Source: Tetmemena sp. SeJ-2015 (lineage: Eukaryota > Ciliophora > Spirotrichea > Sporadotrichida > Oxytrichidae). From it: a stretch of DNA of 64,000 nucleotides. The position numbers and the translations under genes are program-made. The stretch covers positions 22,270 through 86,269 of the forward strand of contig JAJKFJ010021899.1 of assembly GCA_027382625.1 (NCBI GenBank), read 5' to 3'. The notes beneath the pieces are model-generated. The model was not told where the DNA came from, searched no databases, and saw nothing but the letters and a program-made list of their open reading frames with translations. This document shows, piece by piece, positions 11,133-23,100 of the stretch (position 1 is its first letter; the number at the start of each line of letters is the position of its first letter).

Positions 11133-11330
11133 GTGTTTGCCTTCTTTGCAGAAAGAATGGTTGCCAAAGTAGATTATGTGATAATTTTACAACAATACAT
11201 TTTGCAATATGGCGTAAAGAACTTATATTCTGAAACCAAGGACATAAGTGTGCTCAGAAAGGAATTGGTAAGATATTTACAGTCTGTTTATATTGAATAC
11301 ATACAGTTTAAAATATACTTTGATTGACAA
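11133..11330 (+). other. Open frame of unknown status
   Basis: A frame of about 64 codons between the telomeric repeat and the TBC gene, with a Lys/Leu/Tyr-rich product. It contains a GTAAGA...ACAG stretch at about 11269-11283. It could be another small piece of the scrambled TBC gene (its 5' end is not otherwise located), but I could not join it in frame to any segment. Confidence 0.25.
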
Positions 11331-11410
11331 GAAAGGGTTGTTTGAGTTATAATCCAAGAGAAAAAGATTAGAGCTAAACTTGAAAAGGCTTTTAATGCTC
11401 TTGAAACAGG

Positions 11411-11960
11411 ATATACCATGAGTATCTGAAATATATAGATAACAAGCTCTACCAACATTTAATGGATAACTAAGTATCCCCGGAGCTATAACTAATGAGA
11501 TGGAGAGAACTAATTTCTATAGAGAGTTCAAAATAGAGTACACTCTCATGTATTGGGATTTCATATTTGGAGGAATCGAATCTAAGCATAAGGCAGAACC
11601 AAAATCTAAGTCCTAAGAATTTCTGGCAATTGATGATGACCCTCTAGCTTTCCACGACTATCTTTGTTGGAATTTAAAAATTAAACATAAAAAATGACTT
11701 GCTAGAGAGTGATTTCAGTATGTGCTTCGCACTTATGCTTAATTATCCCGAACCTAATGTACCAGAGAATTTAATGAAGTATGCGCTTAAGATAAGAGAG
11801 AAGATTTATTAAAAACTAGTGAGATAGAGTTCCAAAGACAAAAGTACTTTGATCTCATTTTATTTGAATCCTCTCACAGACAACAATTACTAAAAAAGAA
11901 TTGAAAGGTATCTATAACTTTTATTGGAAAATTATTAAAATTTGGAATAAACATAATGGA
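11411..11960 (+). CDS. TBC (Rab-GAP) gene, middle segment, displaced upstream
   Basis: This segment encodes RIYHEYLKYIDNKLYQHLMD, SPELQLMRW, YTLMYWDFIFGG and later CFALMLNYPEPNV, which match the second half of a TBC domain, especially the TBC1D5 type. It therefore belongs after the segment that ends at 12950 although it lies before it. Both edges carry ATAT (11411-11414 and 12947-12950), and joining there keeps frame (CNRI-YHEYLKY). A one-base frame inconsistency remains between MRW and the REFK stretch near 11505-11525. The segment ends in AT-rich sequence around 11950. Confidence 0.8.
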
Positions 11961-12060
11961 AACATCAGACTTTATTGAGTATCTATACTATCAAATGTCT
12001 TTATCATATCTTTAGCATCATTTATAATGTGATATCTCTTATTTATAATTAATACTAATC

Positions 12061-14091
12061 ATTTAGAACCCTCTTGGATTCTCGACTCTGAATAGAGACC
12101 GTTTCAAGTTGAACTTTATCGAGCAGTTTCATGTGGATCAATACAAGGACTTGAGTTTTAAAGGAGACTTACTGAGAGCAGGTAGCAGGACGTTTTGCTG
12201 GAGACTATTCTTGGGCATCATTCCCGAAGAGAAGAATTTTGTAAAGTGGGTATAGAGTATAAGGAGTGAGAGACAAACTTTCTATAAAAAGTCAGATTTT
12301 TCTTTAACACAAAAAATAAAGACCTTGATCCTAAGATCTTCAATCCTTTAGAAGAAAGAAATAATAAGGAGAACAACCCTTGGAATAACATGTTTAAGGA
12401 TAAGGAAATGAGAGAGCTAATTACACAAGATATTGATAGGACAATCTCTCATGTAAATTTGTGAGAGGTATGAATTTTTCTAGGAAAAGAAAGTTAAAGA
12501 CATACTCATTGGCATCCTATTTGTTATACCTTATTTTTTTGTATTTCTGTGGGCGAAAGAAAATGAGATTATTTGAGGGATGAATGAACTGCTGGCAATA
12601 GTTGTGTTTGCCTATTTAAAAGTAGATTACGATTACATGGATGCATAATTGTGATTAAAATTCAGATGACTTGATAGGATTTATTTTTGACTCAAGGCAC
12701 ACTTTTGCAGACATTTACTATACTTTCGATTGCATTTTGCAATATCAAAGTTGTTATACAAAGTTCAAAGACCATGACGAGCCCAAGAACCTAGACAAGA
12801 AACTAATTTTTGAGTGGAAGCAAAGAAGAGACTACGAAGAGAATAATGTTAAAAAGGCTTATGAGCAAGAGAAGTCTAAGGTATTTATTTTAATGTGTGA
12901 ATCTTCAATTATATTTTAGTCAGTGATTATGAAGAAGTGCAACAGAATATGCTAATATAATTTATAAGATGGCTCAGGTGTGTGTTAAGTAGAGAGTTCT
13001 TAATTATACTCATAAATTTAATATTGAAGACTCAATACATAGGGATCTCTGAACGGAGGCTTAAACTCTGGTGCCAAATTAGTTTTTAGATAAAATTCCT
13101 TAAAGCAGTAAAGCACTACAAGTTTGAACTAGGAAGAGATGCTTCGGAAATAAAGGGATCAGACTAAAGCAGCAGCAAATAAATGGCTATTGCAATTATA
13201 GCACAAAGTAGACAATAAAGAGTTATCTAAAGCTATAACTGATCTGAGAGATGCAATAAATCTACTCAATCAAAATTGAAACATTGATATTTATAGATAT
13301 GAAAGTTTTAATTTCCTAATATCTTCTTATCAATATTAAAATAGCAATCCTTTAGCAGCGCACGTTGAGAACAACACATAATTCAAGAAAATCCAGAGAC
13401 AGCTTATAAGCAAGGGATGAGTCAATAAAGGTTATTCAGATTGATGCAGAGACAATTGCTTAAAATTCATTTGATCTACATTATCCTAATTATCTTTGTG
13501 TTGCTATGATTCTGAACATAAAAACTATCCATAATTAGAGAAGATTAAAGAAATGTAAAACTATAACCCTAGTAAGAATAGCAATACGAAAAAAGTAGCA
13601 GATGTAATAGCAATCACAAACTTAAGATTAATAATCAGCTTAGAATTAAAATTCCTCGAACAAAGGTGGACAAGGAAGCTCAATAAATCAACAATACTTG
13701 AATCCTCTCACTTATACATGCTATTTAATAATTTCATCTCAGCAATTACTAAAACCTCAACTCAGGAATTGGAAACGGTCTTAGTTCAGCTCAAAATGCG
13801 GGCTTGAATAATCCTTATATGGTAGATTAGGTGGAAGGTGTCTAAAATCCCTACATAAATAAACAAGAGGAGGAGAAGACTTCCAAGTCAAAGTTTCCTT
13901 TCATCTCTCCATTGTCTAATTTTGTACAAAGAGATATTCTAGGATAGAAAAGTAAGGACGACAAAAAGAGGAATTCTTAACTCAATTATAATTATGGCTA
14001 TGATGGTGCCATAGATCCCCTCAGATAATATATAAACAATTTATAAAGCAGCAGTCAGGAAACTAACGAATGTGGATAATTTCCTAGATGA
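12061..14091 (+). CDS. TBC1D5-like Rab GTPase-activating protein, N- and C-terminal segments
   Basis: From 12061 the frame gives DLLRAGSRTFCWRLFLGIIP, then DPKIFNPL, NNPWNNMFKDKEMRELITQ and a stretch corresponding to the QGM-ELLAPI motif (GMNELLAIVVFAYL), the order found in TBC1D5. The Arg of LRAGSR and the downstream Gln motif are the usual GAP finger region, but Gln is not visible because a TGA (12574-12576) sits there. A GT-AG intron lies at 12877-12919. Protein order is 12061-12950, then 11411-11960, then about 13030-14091, a coiled coil (KAAANKWLLQLQHKVDNKEL) with a Gln/Asn-rich tail ending at TGA 14089-14091. The product should act on Rab proteins in membrane traffic. Confidence 0.85.
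12284..12315 (+). other. IES, 32 bp, pointer ATAAA
   Basis: ATAAA occurs at 12284-12288 and 12316-12320. Removing one copy plus the insert gives RQTFYKDLDPKIFNPL in a single frame, matching TBC1D5-like proteins. Confidence 0.8.
12518..12541 (+). other. IES, 24 bp, pointer TATTT
   Basis: TATTT occurs at 12518-12522 and 12542-12546. Removal joins DILIGILF to LWAKENEI, restoring the conserved helix of the TBC domain and deleting a hydrophobic insert. Confidence 0.75.
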
Positions 14092-14263
14092 GTTATGGCA
14101 CAAAGAACTAACCTTATGCAATATTAAAATTTAATATTAAAGCATTTATGATGATCTGAGAGAAAATTTGTAGGCTTTTTTCAATTATGAAATAATAGTA
14201 AAAGATTTCTGACTTAATTATATCTATTAGCTTTGCAAAATTTAAATAAAACTCACACTACAA

Positions 14264-15718
14264 ATGGAAAGCCTCCCATCTAAAGTGAATGCAAATTTCT
14301 TAGTCTCTGGTGAAAAGAACGAAGAAAGCGCCGAAATCATCACTGTTTCCAGCGAAGATACTTTGGTAAAAAAGCTAAAGACTCATTTGGCAGTATTCAG
14401 TGGTTTGTTGCTAGTCAAGCTGGGATCTGAAGTGGGTGCACTTGAACAAGATGAAGTATGGTTTGACTTAAGAGATCTCAAGAAGAGCTTGGAAGAAGTC
14501 AAGGACGAAGCTGAAAGAGTTAAAGATGTTGAGTAAGAATTGGAAATTACAGCTAATGCAGTTGTGAACTAAATAGTTTAATCTATAATTTTAACTTCAT
14601 CAAGGGATACGACATAGCTGTAGTAGAACAATCAAAAGCTTTTTCAGGAGTGAAAGCCTTCCATTGCTTCTCAAGGTTGTTGCAACTTAAAAGAATGGAT
14701 GACCTATTTGATCTTAAAGCTCTCAAGAACTTAGTTTTTGAGAACCACCCGATTCTCATTTTGCATTTTATTACAATAAGAGTTAAATTGATGCATGATA
14801 TTGGTGGCTCTGTTCTCTATAGAACTGATGCGAAAGTAGATGGAGACAGAAAAGTTGACTTTTAAGTGAGGAAGCATATCCACTATTTCAGACCTAGCAA
14901 AGACGTCTACCTCAAGTTCATTTGTGTCGTAGTTTACTTGTGTTTTAAATTTGCGAGCACCCCAGAGTGAAATTTGCCTTTTACACAAGCATCATGAGAA
15001 AGAATGTGCTTCCTCTCCTCATCAAATTATTTGAGTCTCCAGAGCTGCGCCACAGCAAATCAAAAGTATTTGAAATCCTTGACTAGGAGTATAACATCCC
15101 CGACCTCACTCCTGAAAGAGAGTCTTGGGCCAGAAAGAGACATCTTCCTAAAGTGTTTGAGAATTAAGAATATTCATATTTTTAAATTATGAAGAATGAA
15201 AAGGTGAAGAAGCTTAACTTTGGTTACCACAACACCATCATATCCACCAAATTAGCAATACCTAAATTATAAACTTAAGATGATTGTAATGATAGTTGAT
15301 ACTGAACCTTAAAACTGCCTTGATCACGTTGAAAATAGTTTGATCGTCCCCTCCTACACCAAAGAAGCTTTAAAAATGCATATTTATTTACAAGTAAGCT
15401 GTTGAGAGACCTGAAACTGACAACAGTTTGGAGTTGCTTGCAGAGATGAAGAGTTTCTTAGGCAAACTTTTAGAGGAGGCAGACGATGTGCAAGAGTATT
15501 TAGCTGCTCATCCCAAGTACAGAGTCCCAGAGATGTTTATCAAGCCCAGATCAGTTCCTATCAAAGAAAACTAGCAGGAGTACATTCTTCCTCAAGAAAA
15601 TATTATTCTATTTCTTCTTTTTTAAGAGGAAAAAAATGAAGAGTCTAAGAAAAGCGAAGATAGTAAGATAGAGGAGCTCAACAAAGCACTTATGCACACT
15701 CAAATTAATAATGATTGA
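14264..15718 (+). CDS. Hypothetical protein with ARM/helical character
   Basis: From ATG 14264 (MESLPSKVNANFLVSG) the frame runs through a Glu/Lys-rich helix, FNFIKGYDIAVVEQSKAF, ALKNLVFENHPILI, MRKNVLPLLIKLFESPELRH, ESWARKRHLPKVFEN and a Glu/Lys-rich tail ending at TGA 15716-15718. Frame changes near 14580, 14980, 15300, 15390 and 15600 mark introns or IESs; one candidate ends at a TAG/AG near 14595. Leu-rich helices suggest an armadillo- or HEAT-like fold, but I do not recognise the family. TAG/TAA are used as Gln throughout. Confidence 0.6.
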
Positions 15719-15847
15719 CCCACAATGCAACAAAATTTCTGCATAAATAACTTTTGATTGTATAGTTAAATTTATTGGCAAACTATCTAGGCTTTCATTT
15801 TATAAGTTAGAGCCAGCATTTTGTAATTTATAATTAAAATCTAAGAA

Positions 15848-17910
15848 ATGACAGCAAATGAATGTGATTAAAAAATCCTGTGCGATAATTTAGAATTGAC
15901 AAAGAGCATGTAGAGCAACATTAGCAACTTCTTTAAATAGCATTAAGTGTTTGAGCTTTTCCCTGATAATGCAAAGGTAATTTAATGATGGTTGTTTAAG
16001 TTGGTGTTTAGATTTTGATAATGAGTCATGAGTCAACTATTTAGCACTGCAAATGATCAATTTAACCTTTAAATTGATAATTTTTACTGCATTAACGCTA
16101 TGGTGATTGAATAGAATGTGCATAGTTTTGGGGCTTGGGATTCAGATAACAAGCAACTTCTGGGAATGATTTCAATAAGAGATATGCTAGAAGTTGTAGT
16201 CTACCTCGCTTAAACTTTAAAAGAGGCTCTCTTGAAAGAACTACCAATATGGAATTAAACCCACACTGAATCAGCTGATAATTTGGGACAGTCTAGTTTA
16301 ACAGAGAAGCAATTTATTCAGATCTACTTTGAAAAATACTTACAAATAAACCAGAGTACTTAGCAGCGAGGTATATACCCAATCACAGAGAGAAGAACTT
16401 TTAAAAGGATGGATAGTGGAATTCATCTCAGGCCTACAGGAGAGGCTGGATCTTAAGAAGGAGTCTCTAGTTCTAATTAAGTCGATTTTTCGATCCTGCC
16501 TAAAGTTCTTAGTAATTTGACCATACAAGATTGGTTTTTAAAAATGCCTGAAGCAGTTCGTTTTAAGAAGATCAATGATTATAATGTTATTATATGAAGA
16601 GCTAACTGATCGCTTTTTCTATTGAGGACTCTATTTTTGACTTGGTGAATTTGATGAATAAGAAGGGGTTCAATCATGTAGGAATAATGAACAATTACGA
16701 GAGCCAGATCTAAGGATTCGTGACTTTCAACGACATCATTCGATTCTTAGTGGATAACTATAATGGAGATTTAAGTTTCTTTGAGCAACCTCTTACTAGT
16801 TTAAATCAACTTTTATTTTTAAGTTTTACCCTGAACGTAAACGTGTTCCCATAGATTCCTAAACTTGTTTATGCGAAGGAGTCTGAGTCTCTGTTGAGTG
16901 TACTACTAAAAATGAGAGATAACAGGATATCATGTTTACCGATAGAGAGGACTGTTTAACACTAAGTTGGTAAAGCAGGCACCTCAAATGAAGGTAGCCA
17001 AGGAAACTCCCCAAGCTTAGTGAGTGGGACTCGCACGATTGGAATTGCGTATCTGACGGACTTGATGTTTTTGTTTAGAGTTCCTGGCTGGTACAAGTAT
17101 TTAAATGAACCAGTGCTGACTTTCATTACAGACCTCAACGCTCTAGAGGAACCATAAACTGTTTACTTAAACTTTAATAAGTATTGGAAGACAATTTGAT
17201 AGGAGGCCAAGGCCCAGATGCGCATATGTCTTTCTAAGAAGAAATTAAGGTGCAGGATTTCGATCTCTCATTAAATGATCAACATTCCAAAAAGTAGAAA
17301 AATAGCTCACCTCACAGAGACGGACTAGAAAAGAAAAATCAAAAGAGTCTACTTATAGATGATGATTAAAATTCTTATTCGAATTAGTTGCTAGTTATTA
17401 AAATGATTTCAATTCTGAGGAAGACAAAGAAGACTCGGATGAAGAGGACTACGAGGATGATGAGGAATACAAATTAGAAAAACAGAAACTCAAAGAAATG
17501 GCTCAGAAGATCAAACAACAAAATGTATCATCTATCTCTTTACTATATTTATAAATGCTTAACTGCAGGCAGAGTAGAGACAAGATTCGAATATAAACTC
17601 TAACTAAATTGAAGGCGCGCCATCTTAACACTTAAACCCAAGCTAGCATGTAAGCGACAGTGTGAATAGACTACAGAATTTAAGTAACTAGGATGTGGAT
17701 ATGGACCACTTGTTTGGACGAGTACTTGGAATAGAGAGGGTGTTGCTAATGAAAAGGAATGACACTTTGAAAGATGTTATTGAGAAGATTTCTCTAATTC
17801 CCGAGAGTAAGTTAGTTTACATTGACGTGGAGGGAGATGGTTATCCTAAACTAAAGAACATCCTTTCTCTTACTGATTTGTTCAGGTACCTCGCCTCCCA
17901 ACCTTAGTGA
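15848..17910 (+). CDS. CBS-domain protein, AMPK gamma (SNF4)-like
   Basis: The product has CBS modules typical of the regulatory gamma subunit of AMP-activated kinase: VFELFPDN joined to FYCINAMVIEQNVHSFGAWD, then LLGMISIRDMLEVV, GFVTFNDIIRFLVD, IGIAYLTDLMFLF and, at the C-terminus, VIEKISLIPESKLVYIDVEG with ILSLTDLFRYLAS. A long acidic and Gln-rich linker (about 17200-17680) separates the third and fourth modules, which is unusual for canonical gamma subunits of about 330 residues; this one is about 600. The gamma subunit senses AMP/ATP and controls the kinase. The start is the first ATG after the preceding gene; stop TGA is 17908-17910, preceded by a TAG read as Gln. Confidence 0.85.
15964..16074 (+). 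other. IES, 111 bp, pointer TGATAAT
   Basis: The 7-base word TGATAAT is present at 15964-15970 and 16075-16081. Removal joins ELFPDN directly to FYCINAMV in frame and restores a CBS domain. Confidence 0.85.
16798..16821 (+). other. IES, 24 bp, pointer AGTTT
   Basis: AGTTT at 16798-16802 and 16822-16826. Removal gives PLTSFTLNVNVFPQIPKL in one frame within the second CBS pair. Confidence 0.75.
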
Positions 17911-17997
17911 TATATTTTTAATTTGTTGTTTTATTAACTTGTACTTTATAAATTGAATGGTTAGTTGAGAAATAGAAGATTTTAGATTATTTACAAA

Positions 17998-18962
17998 ATG
18001 GATAAAGAATAATTAGTGAGCTAATAAAATCACAGGAAAAACTCAGCACTTCCAGAGTTAAAGGGCAGAGAACTCAAGCTAAACTCAGTCAAAAAGACTT
18101 CTAGGGTTAAGGCCTCTACAATAAAGAACAGGAAAGCCACTGCTACTACTTTTAAGAAAGTTATTTTGAATAGTTAAATTGATTGCTATAAAATAATTAT
18201 AGAAAGTTACTGAAAAGTAAAAAGAGCAATCATCTAAAGCCCACACTCTCAACCTTTCCGTAGATCCAGATGAACCCTTGCTAGATGAGTATTAAACTTA
18301 TAGAATATTGCTGATAGGTGCAGAAAAAGCTGGAAAGTTAAACCATTTATTTATAAAATAGATTTAATTATCCTATAAAAGTCACAGATAATATCTGACT
18401 ATACTCATCAGGCTGAGCCAGTACTTTTAAATATAAAGAATCTGGATGATCCTCTGGATGGAATTTATGCCAAAGAAAAAGATGAATAGGATGAAGAGCA
18501 TGACCCAAAATTTGACATCTTCATGACAACTATGAACCTAGAGCTTGACCAAGAGATGAGTGAAATGCAAATCTTTGAAATGGCAGATTCGCAGATAGAA
18601 AACGTTAAGACAGTTTTAAAGCAAGTCGTAAACGACAACAAATTTGATGGGGTGCTCTTTGTAGCAGCCAATAAAGAGTCTAATGGAGCATTTTTAAAGA
18701 CATCAATTGAGTTCATCTCTGAGATATCTCAGTTTTAATAGTCATAGATTCTATATCTTGCTTTATTGTTTGCGTACTTGTAATTTCTTAAAATGCCTCC
18801 TTGTCATCTCAATATATAAGCCAAAATTTTAAAATTGATAGATCTCGCCATTCTTAATTACGAGGATCCATCAAATCATTAAAAATCATAGAGGGGCACA
18901 AGGATCTTCAACAAGTAAACTGATCCTATCAAAATATCTTTTTAATTATCCCCATATCCAAA
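17998..18962 (+). CDS. P-loop (small GTPase-like) protein, interrupted
   Basis: Starts at ATG 17998 with a basic N-terminus (RKNSALPELKGRELKLNSVK). Once two IESs are removed it reads YRILLIGAEKAGKSQII, a Walker A motif (GxxxxGKS) after a beta strand, as in Ras-like GTPases. Later come FDGVLFVAANKESNGAF, which fits the position of the hydrophobic strand before the NKxD region, and TSIEFISEISQF. Switch and G4 motifs are not canonical, so nucleotide specificity is open. A clear stop is not seen; after 18738 the frame stays open into doubtful AT-rich sequence, and I end the feature before the next ATG at 18963. Confidence 0.6.
18157..18202 (+). other. IES, 46 bp, pointer AAAGTTA
   Basis: AAAGTTA at 18157-18163 and 18203-18209. 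Removal joins TFKKVT to EKQKEQSS in frame. Confidence 0.8.
18334..18377 (+). other. IES, 44 bp, pointer AAAG, inside the P-loop
   Basis: AAAG at 18334-18337 and 18378-18381. Removal restores GAEKAGKSQ. Treating the insert as a GT-AG intron instead destroys the GKS motif, so an IES is the better reading. Confidence 0.8.
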
Positions 18963-20029
18963 ATGCAGTCAAATTCGGACAAAACAATTTAAGATGGCCT
19001 ACTCTAGAACAATTTATTTTTTTATCCTACCACAGAAGTACAGTACTACAATCCAGAAAATATCTGGAATGATCAAATTGACTTCATCTTTCATCATTTA
19101 GTGCACCTGATTATAAAGAAAAGAGAAAAGGAATCTGAGACCTACTCTAAAACAGACAAATTAAAAAGATTGTTTCAAAGTGTGATAGAGTACTTCACTT
19201 AAATGGACAGACTGGACCGATATAACTTCTTCTTTTAGATACTTGTGGTTATCTAATTTGTAAGAAACTTATTCACAAGAGGTTGATGTATTTTATAGTT
19301 AGTGAGTTTAGTATAAGCTTTCTTGGGAATAAAGCTGACATTTATTATGAAAATAATAAATGAGTGATTGCTATGGATTATTTGAGATTGCACATCCATT
19401 CTTAGGTTGAACTTTGGCTTTGCAACATCAACAACTTCAATGGTTTCTTTTGCTTTTTCTCAGGCATCTTGGCCTACTATGCCTCCAAGTATAAAAACAA
19501 GGAGTATCTGGGAACTGTAAGCTAAATTGTATATAATATTTGAAGTACCAACTGGGAGTTGTGATAAACTTACTGAGTAGTCTTTTCGCTCTTGGAGTAA
19601 TGATATATATCAGATTGGATGTAGGTGATATTCACTGCTTTAACCCTCTTTTAGAACAGTGAATAATACTTTGACGACGATGAGTCATTTATCTGGATAA
19701 ATACAGCTCAGATCATAGTGAGTATTGGCTCTATTCTACTGTCTGTTCCTATAAGAAGGGACATGAAGAAACAATCGAGAGAGCAAATTTAAAAGTCAGT
19801 GGCCTAGAGTGCTTATGACGAGGGAGACGAAAGCGTGTTAGCTGTAGCGCCACTTAGCAGTTAAACACCCACTAATCTTAATAAGAATTAGCTAGAAACC
19901 AATGACCAGTAACATACGACTCAAGGAGGTTTCAAGGATAGTTTAGACATGAATGATCTATTCACTAACAGTATCAAATTAGAAAACAACTTCATTTTCA
20001 AAAGAAGAAGCCAACAAATTCAATAGTGA
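18963..20029 (+). CDS. Multi-pass membrane protein, unknown
   Basis: From ATG 18963 (MQSNSDKTIQDGLLQN) the frame runs through EVQYYNPENIWNDQ to a polar helix, then at least four hydrophobic segments: around 19225-19270 (FFFQILVVIQF), GFFCFFSGILAYYAS, LGVVINLLSSLFALGVMIYI and FIWINTAQIIVSIGSILLSV. A polar Ser/Asn/Gln-rich cytoplasmic tail ends at TGA 20027-20029. Frame breaks near 19280-19420, 19520 and 19630 (GTGATA...TTAG, a plausible intron) interrupt it. I do not recognise the family. The ATG overlaps the presumed end of the preceding P-loop gene. Confidence 0.6.
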
Positions 20030-20133
20030 ACGCTCTTATAATATTGAATCTTGCTATATATTTGATTATATTGAGTCTTATTTAGATGGAGGATGAAATG
20101 ATTTTCTTAATTTTGAAATTAAATTAATCTAAA

Positions 20134-23100
20134 ATGAGTGGAATGAGCAATTCCTCGGTAAACAGTCGCCCAATTATCAAGAAGCCACTGCCTGACCCTT
20201 CCAACCGTCCAATATCTTCTTCGTCTTCGAAGTCAGGTGCTAGCAGCAGCACTTTAAATGACCTATAGCAATATCAGCAAGCAGGGTTTTCATTCTAAGA
20301 CTATATGAATACTAAGGGACAAGCAGCTCCAACCACAAATACTCAATCAGCATTAAAGTAACAATCTTCAAATCAGCCTCAGTAAAATGCAAGCTCTAAC
20401 TACACTGGTTCCCTTGCCAGCTAAAAGTTCTTCACTCCTAAGGAGCTCAACTCTTTGAACTTCAGTGCTAAAGGAAATGTAAACACAGGTACTAGGCCTG
20501 ACTCAACTAAAAAGGTTGTAAGAGAGGAACTTAAAAAGACCAATGGACCTGTCAAAGCCATCTAAAGTAGCTCAAACTAAAGCTAGATAAGAGGTTTTAT
20601 ATATTTAATAGATTATGAATAACTCACAGATAAGTAATTAGGAATTCTATGGGAGTGGCAAAAATCAGCAACTTGACTAAGAGCAACAAAGAAAACTGGA
20701 AAATCTAAACAGGAGGCCCTTCAGTACTAAATCATCTAGGTAAGGAAGCAGACCAACGACAGCCACTGGGTAGAAGGAGCTAGACATGAGCCAGTCTAGC
20801 TCAGGACCTAATTAGTCGCAACAACAATTTGAAAGTAGTGAAGACAAGTACTAGTTCTCTTTAGAGAACGATGTGTATGAGGAGATACAAGTAACTGATG
20901 AAGATCTTATATAGAAAAGAGATTTAATGCGAAAGTTAGATCAGAGAGAAAAAGAACGAGACTCACTTGCTTTAGAAGAAATATTCAACAACTTGAAGTA
21001 GCATATGAATCCTGCAGATGAAGACAGTATTGAAACTATGAGCATGCATTCCATGAAGGAACTCAAGGAAGATAAGTAGATCAATATATACAAGCCTTCC
21101 CTCAAATCCCTGGGTCAGAAGAATGGAGCCTAAAAGCAAGCTCAAGAAAAGGTTGACTATGTTATTAACGAGTATCCATCTCCTATGATCACCAGCGCAA
21201 AGGCTCTCTTAAAAGAGCAAGAGAAAGTTGACTTCTATCCAAAGACTCTTGTGGCTCTACCCTCAGGAGATCCTTTGAACAGACTGAGCCAAATGCAACT
21301 CCAGTTACTTGAATTGCAGAAGTTCAAAGATGATATTATGGGAGACTTAGGAGAATTCATGGATGAGGTTGAATCTTAATCCTTGGTGACTATTCCTGAG
21401 CAGTTCGATGATGTGGTAGACCTTGTAGTAGAAGAGAACAGAGAGAGGGCAGAGATGCTTGTAAACGATTAGATGTAAAACAATGGACGAAATGTGGAGG
21501 AAATCCTTGATGAGTCTGGCAAACCAATGTGGATGAAGTTCTTGAAGGAGGACTACCTGGGAGAGAGCATGCCTTCAGCTACTATAGGAGGCAAGGGAGT
21601 AAGAGACCAAGGCCAAGAAATGGCGAAAAAGTTGAATGAGTTAACTGATAAAGAGTAGAAGCTGCAAAGGGAGCTAGAAAAGATTAAGAAGTTGGATATG
21701 CAGCTGGCTTAGTCTTCAAAGATGCAAAGAGATTATAAAAATGCCTTGTTTGCAAGGAAGCAAGAAGAAGAGAGCAAGGCTCAAAACAGTATTTACCAAT
21801 AGCAAAAGGAAAACTTTTAAAATCTGTTTTCACTAAAAATTCAATTTAAAAGTATGAATTTAAAACTCATTAGATTAAAGTAAGATAAGTAAATCAAGTC
21901 AGTAGCAATAAGCAAGCACAGCCTAAAAGCCAAAGGCAGGTGGAACTAGAGCTCAATCTAAAGGAGGAAAGCCTCCCAGTTAGGGAGCATCTCAAAGGAC
22001 TACTGCTAAGAAGGGTTCTCAAGCTTCAAGCACTCAAGCCAATGCTGAGGAAGATGACACAGATACTTTCTTGACAAAAGCTTTGTTCAAAGGAAAGAAA
22101 AGTTCCAAGCCAGTCTCAGATACTTCAAGCGTCAAGGGAGGGAAGAGAGTAGATCAAGATGACAGCGATGATGAAGATGAGCTCAACGATGTAGTCTATG
22201 ACTACGAAAACCAACAAGACCTGTTGCAAAGGGCAGCTGATTATCTAGACAAGCCTAATCTGCTTGCACTTCCTATGATGGAGAGTGATAAATAATCCAG
22301 ACTAAACCAGTCATAAACTGTAATAATTTATAACTAGCTTCAACAGCAACTAGACACAAGGTAGAGACTTCCTGTCCATGAACAGAGATCAAGCTAAGAG
22401 TTTCAATCCTTATAAGAAAGCGATGAAGTGCGATCAGTTAGATGAAGAGAGCAAAGCAAGACTAGACACACTGATGCAAGATATCGATGAGAATCTAGAG
22501 TAGATAAAGCAAGAGAAAGAGGAGTTCTACTCTGCTGACATTAACAAGTCAAGCTACACTCAGAAGATTAACGATGGCAAGAGAGCGTATATGTATTCGA
22601 TTGAGGATGGAGATAGACTTGAAAAGATCAACAATAACCTTTTGAAAATCGCTCCGATGTTACCTGCTGCAGACACTTCGATCATGGACTAAAGTAAGTG
22701 CTCAATCAAGTTTATATTAATAGGGTCTGAATTCCAATCTAACTATGACCGGTCTAAGTTCCTGGACGATAATCAATCGATGCGTTCTCAGGCTATGAGT
22801 GTTGCCACTAGAAAGTCAGGGCTGACTATGCTCACTCATAACACCTTCCACACCTAGGCTTAGTCTTTGCCAGGAGAGCACAACTTGAAGAAGCAAGCAG
22901 AGAAAAGACTGCTGGATATCCAACTCAAGAAAATAGACTAGAATCTTTTTAATTAAATAAATATAATCTGAGGAGAATAAATGAGACAGATGATCTATCT
23001 TATGCTGCATAATATTATATGATACTTTAGATATAATTTGGTTATGCGAATTAAAATCCTAGTGGATAGACTCTGGCCCTTGGGAATCAGAAAATGACTG

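Noticed and set aside
12877..12919. IES in the TBC gene at 12877
   Set aside because: It has canonical GT and TTTTAG ends, length 43 and no flanking direct repeat that restores frame better, so it is called an intron.
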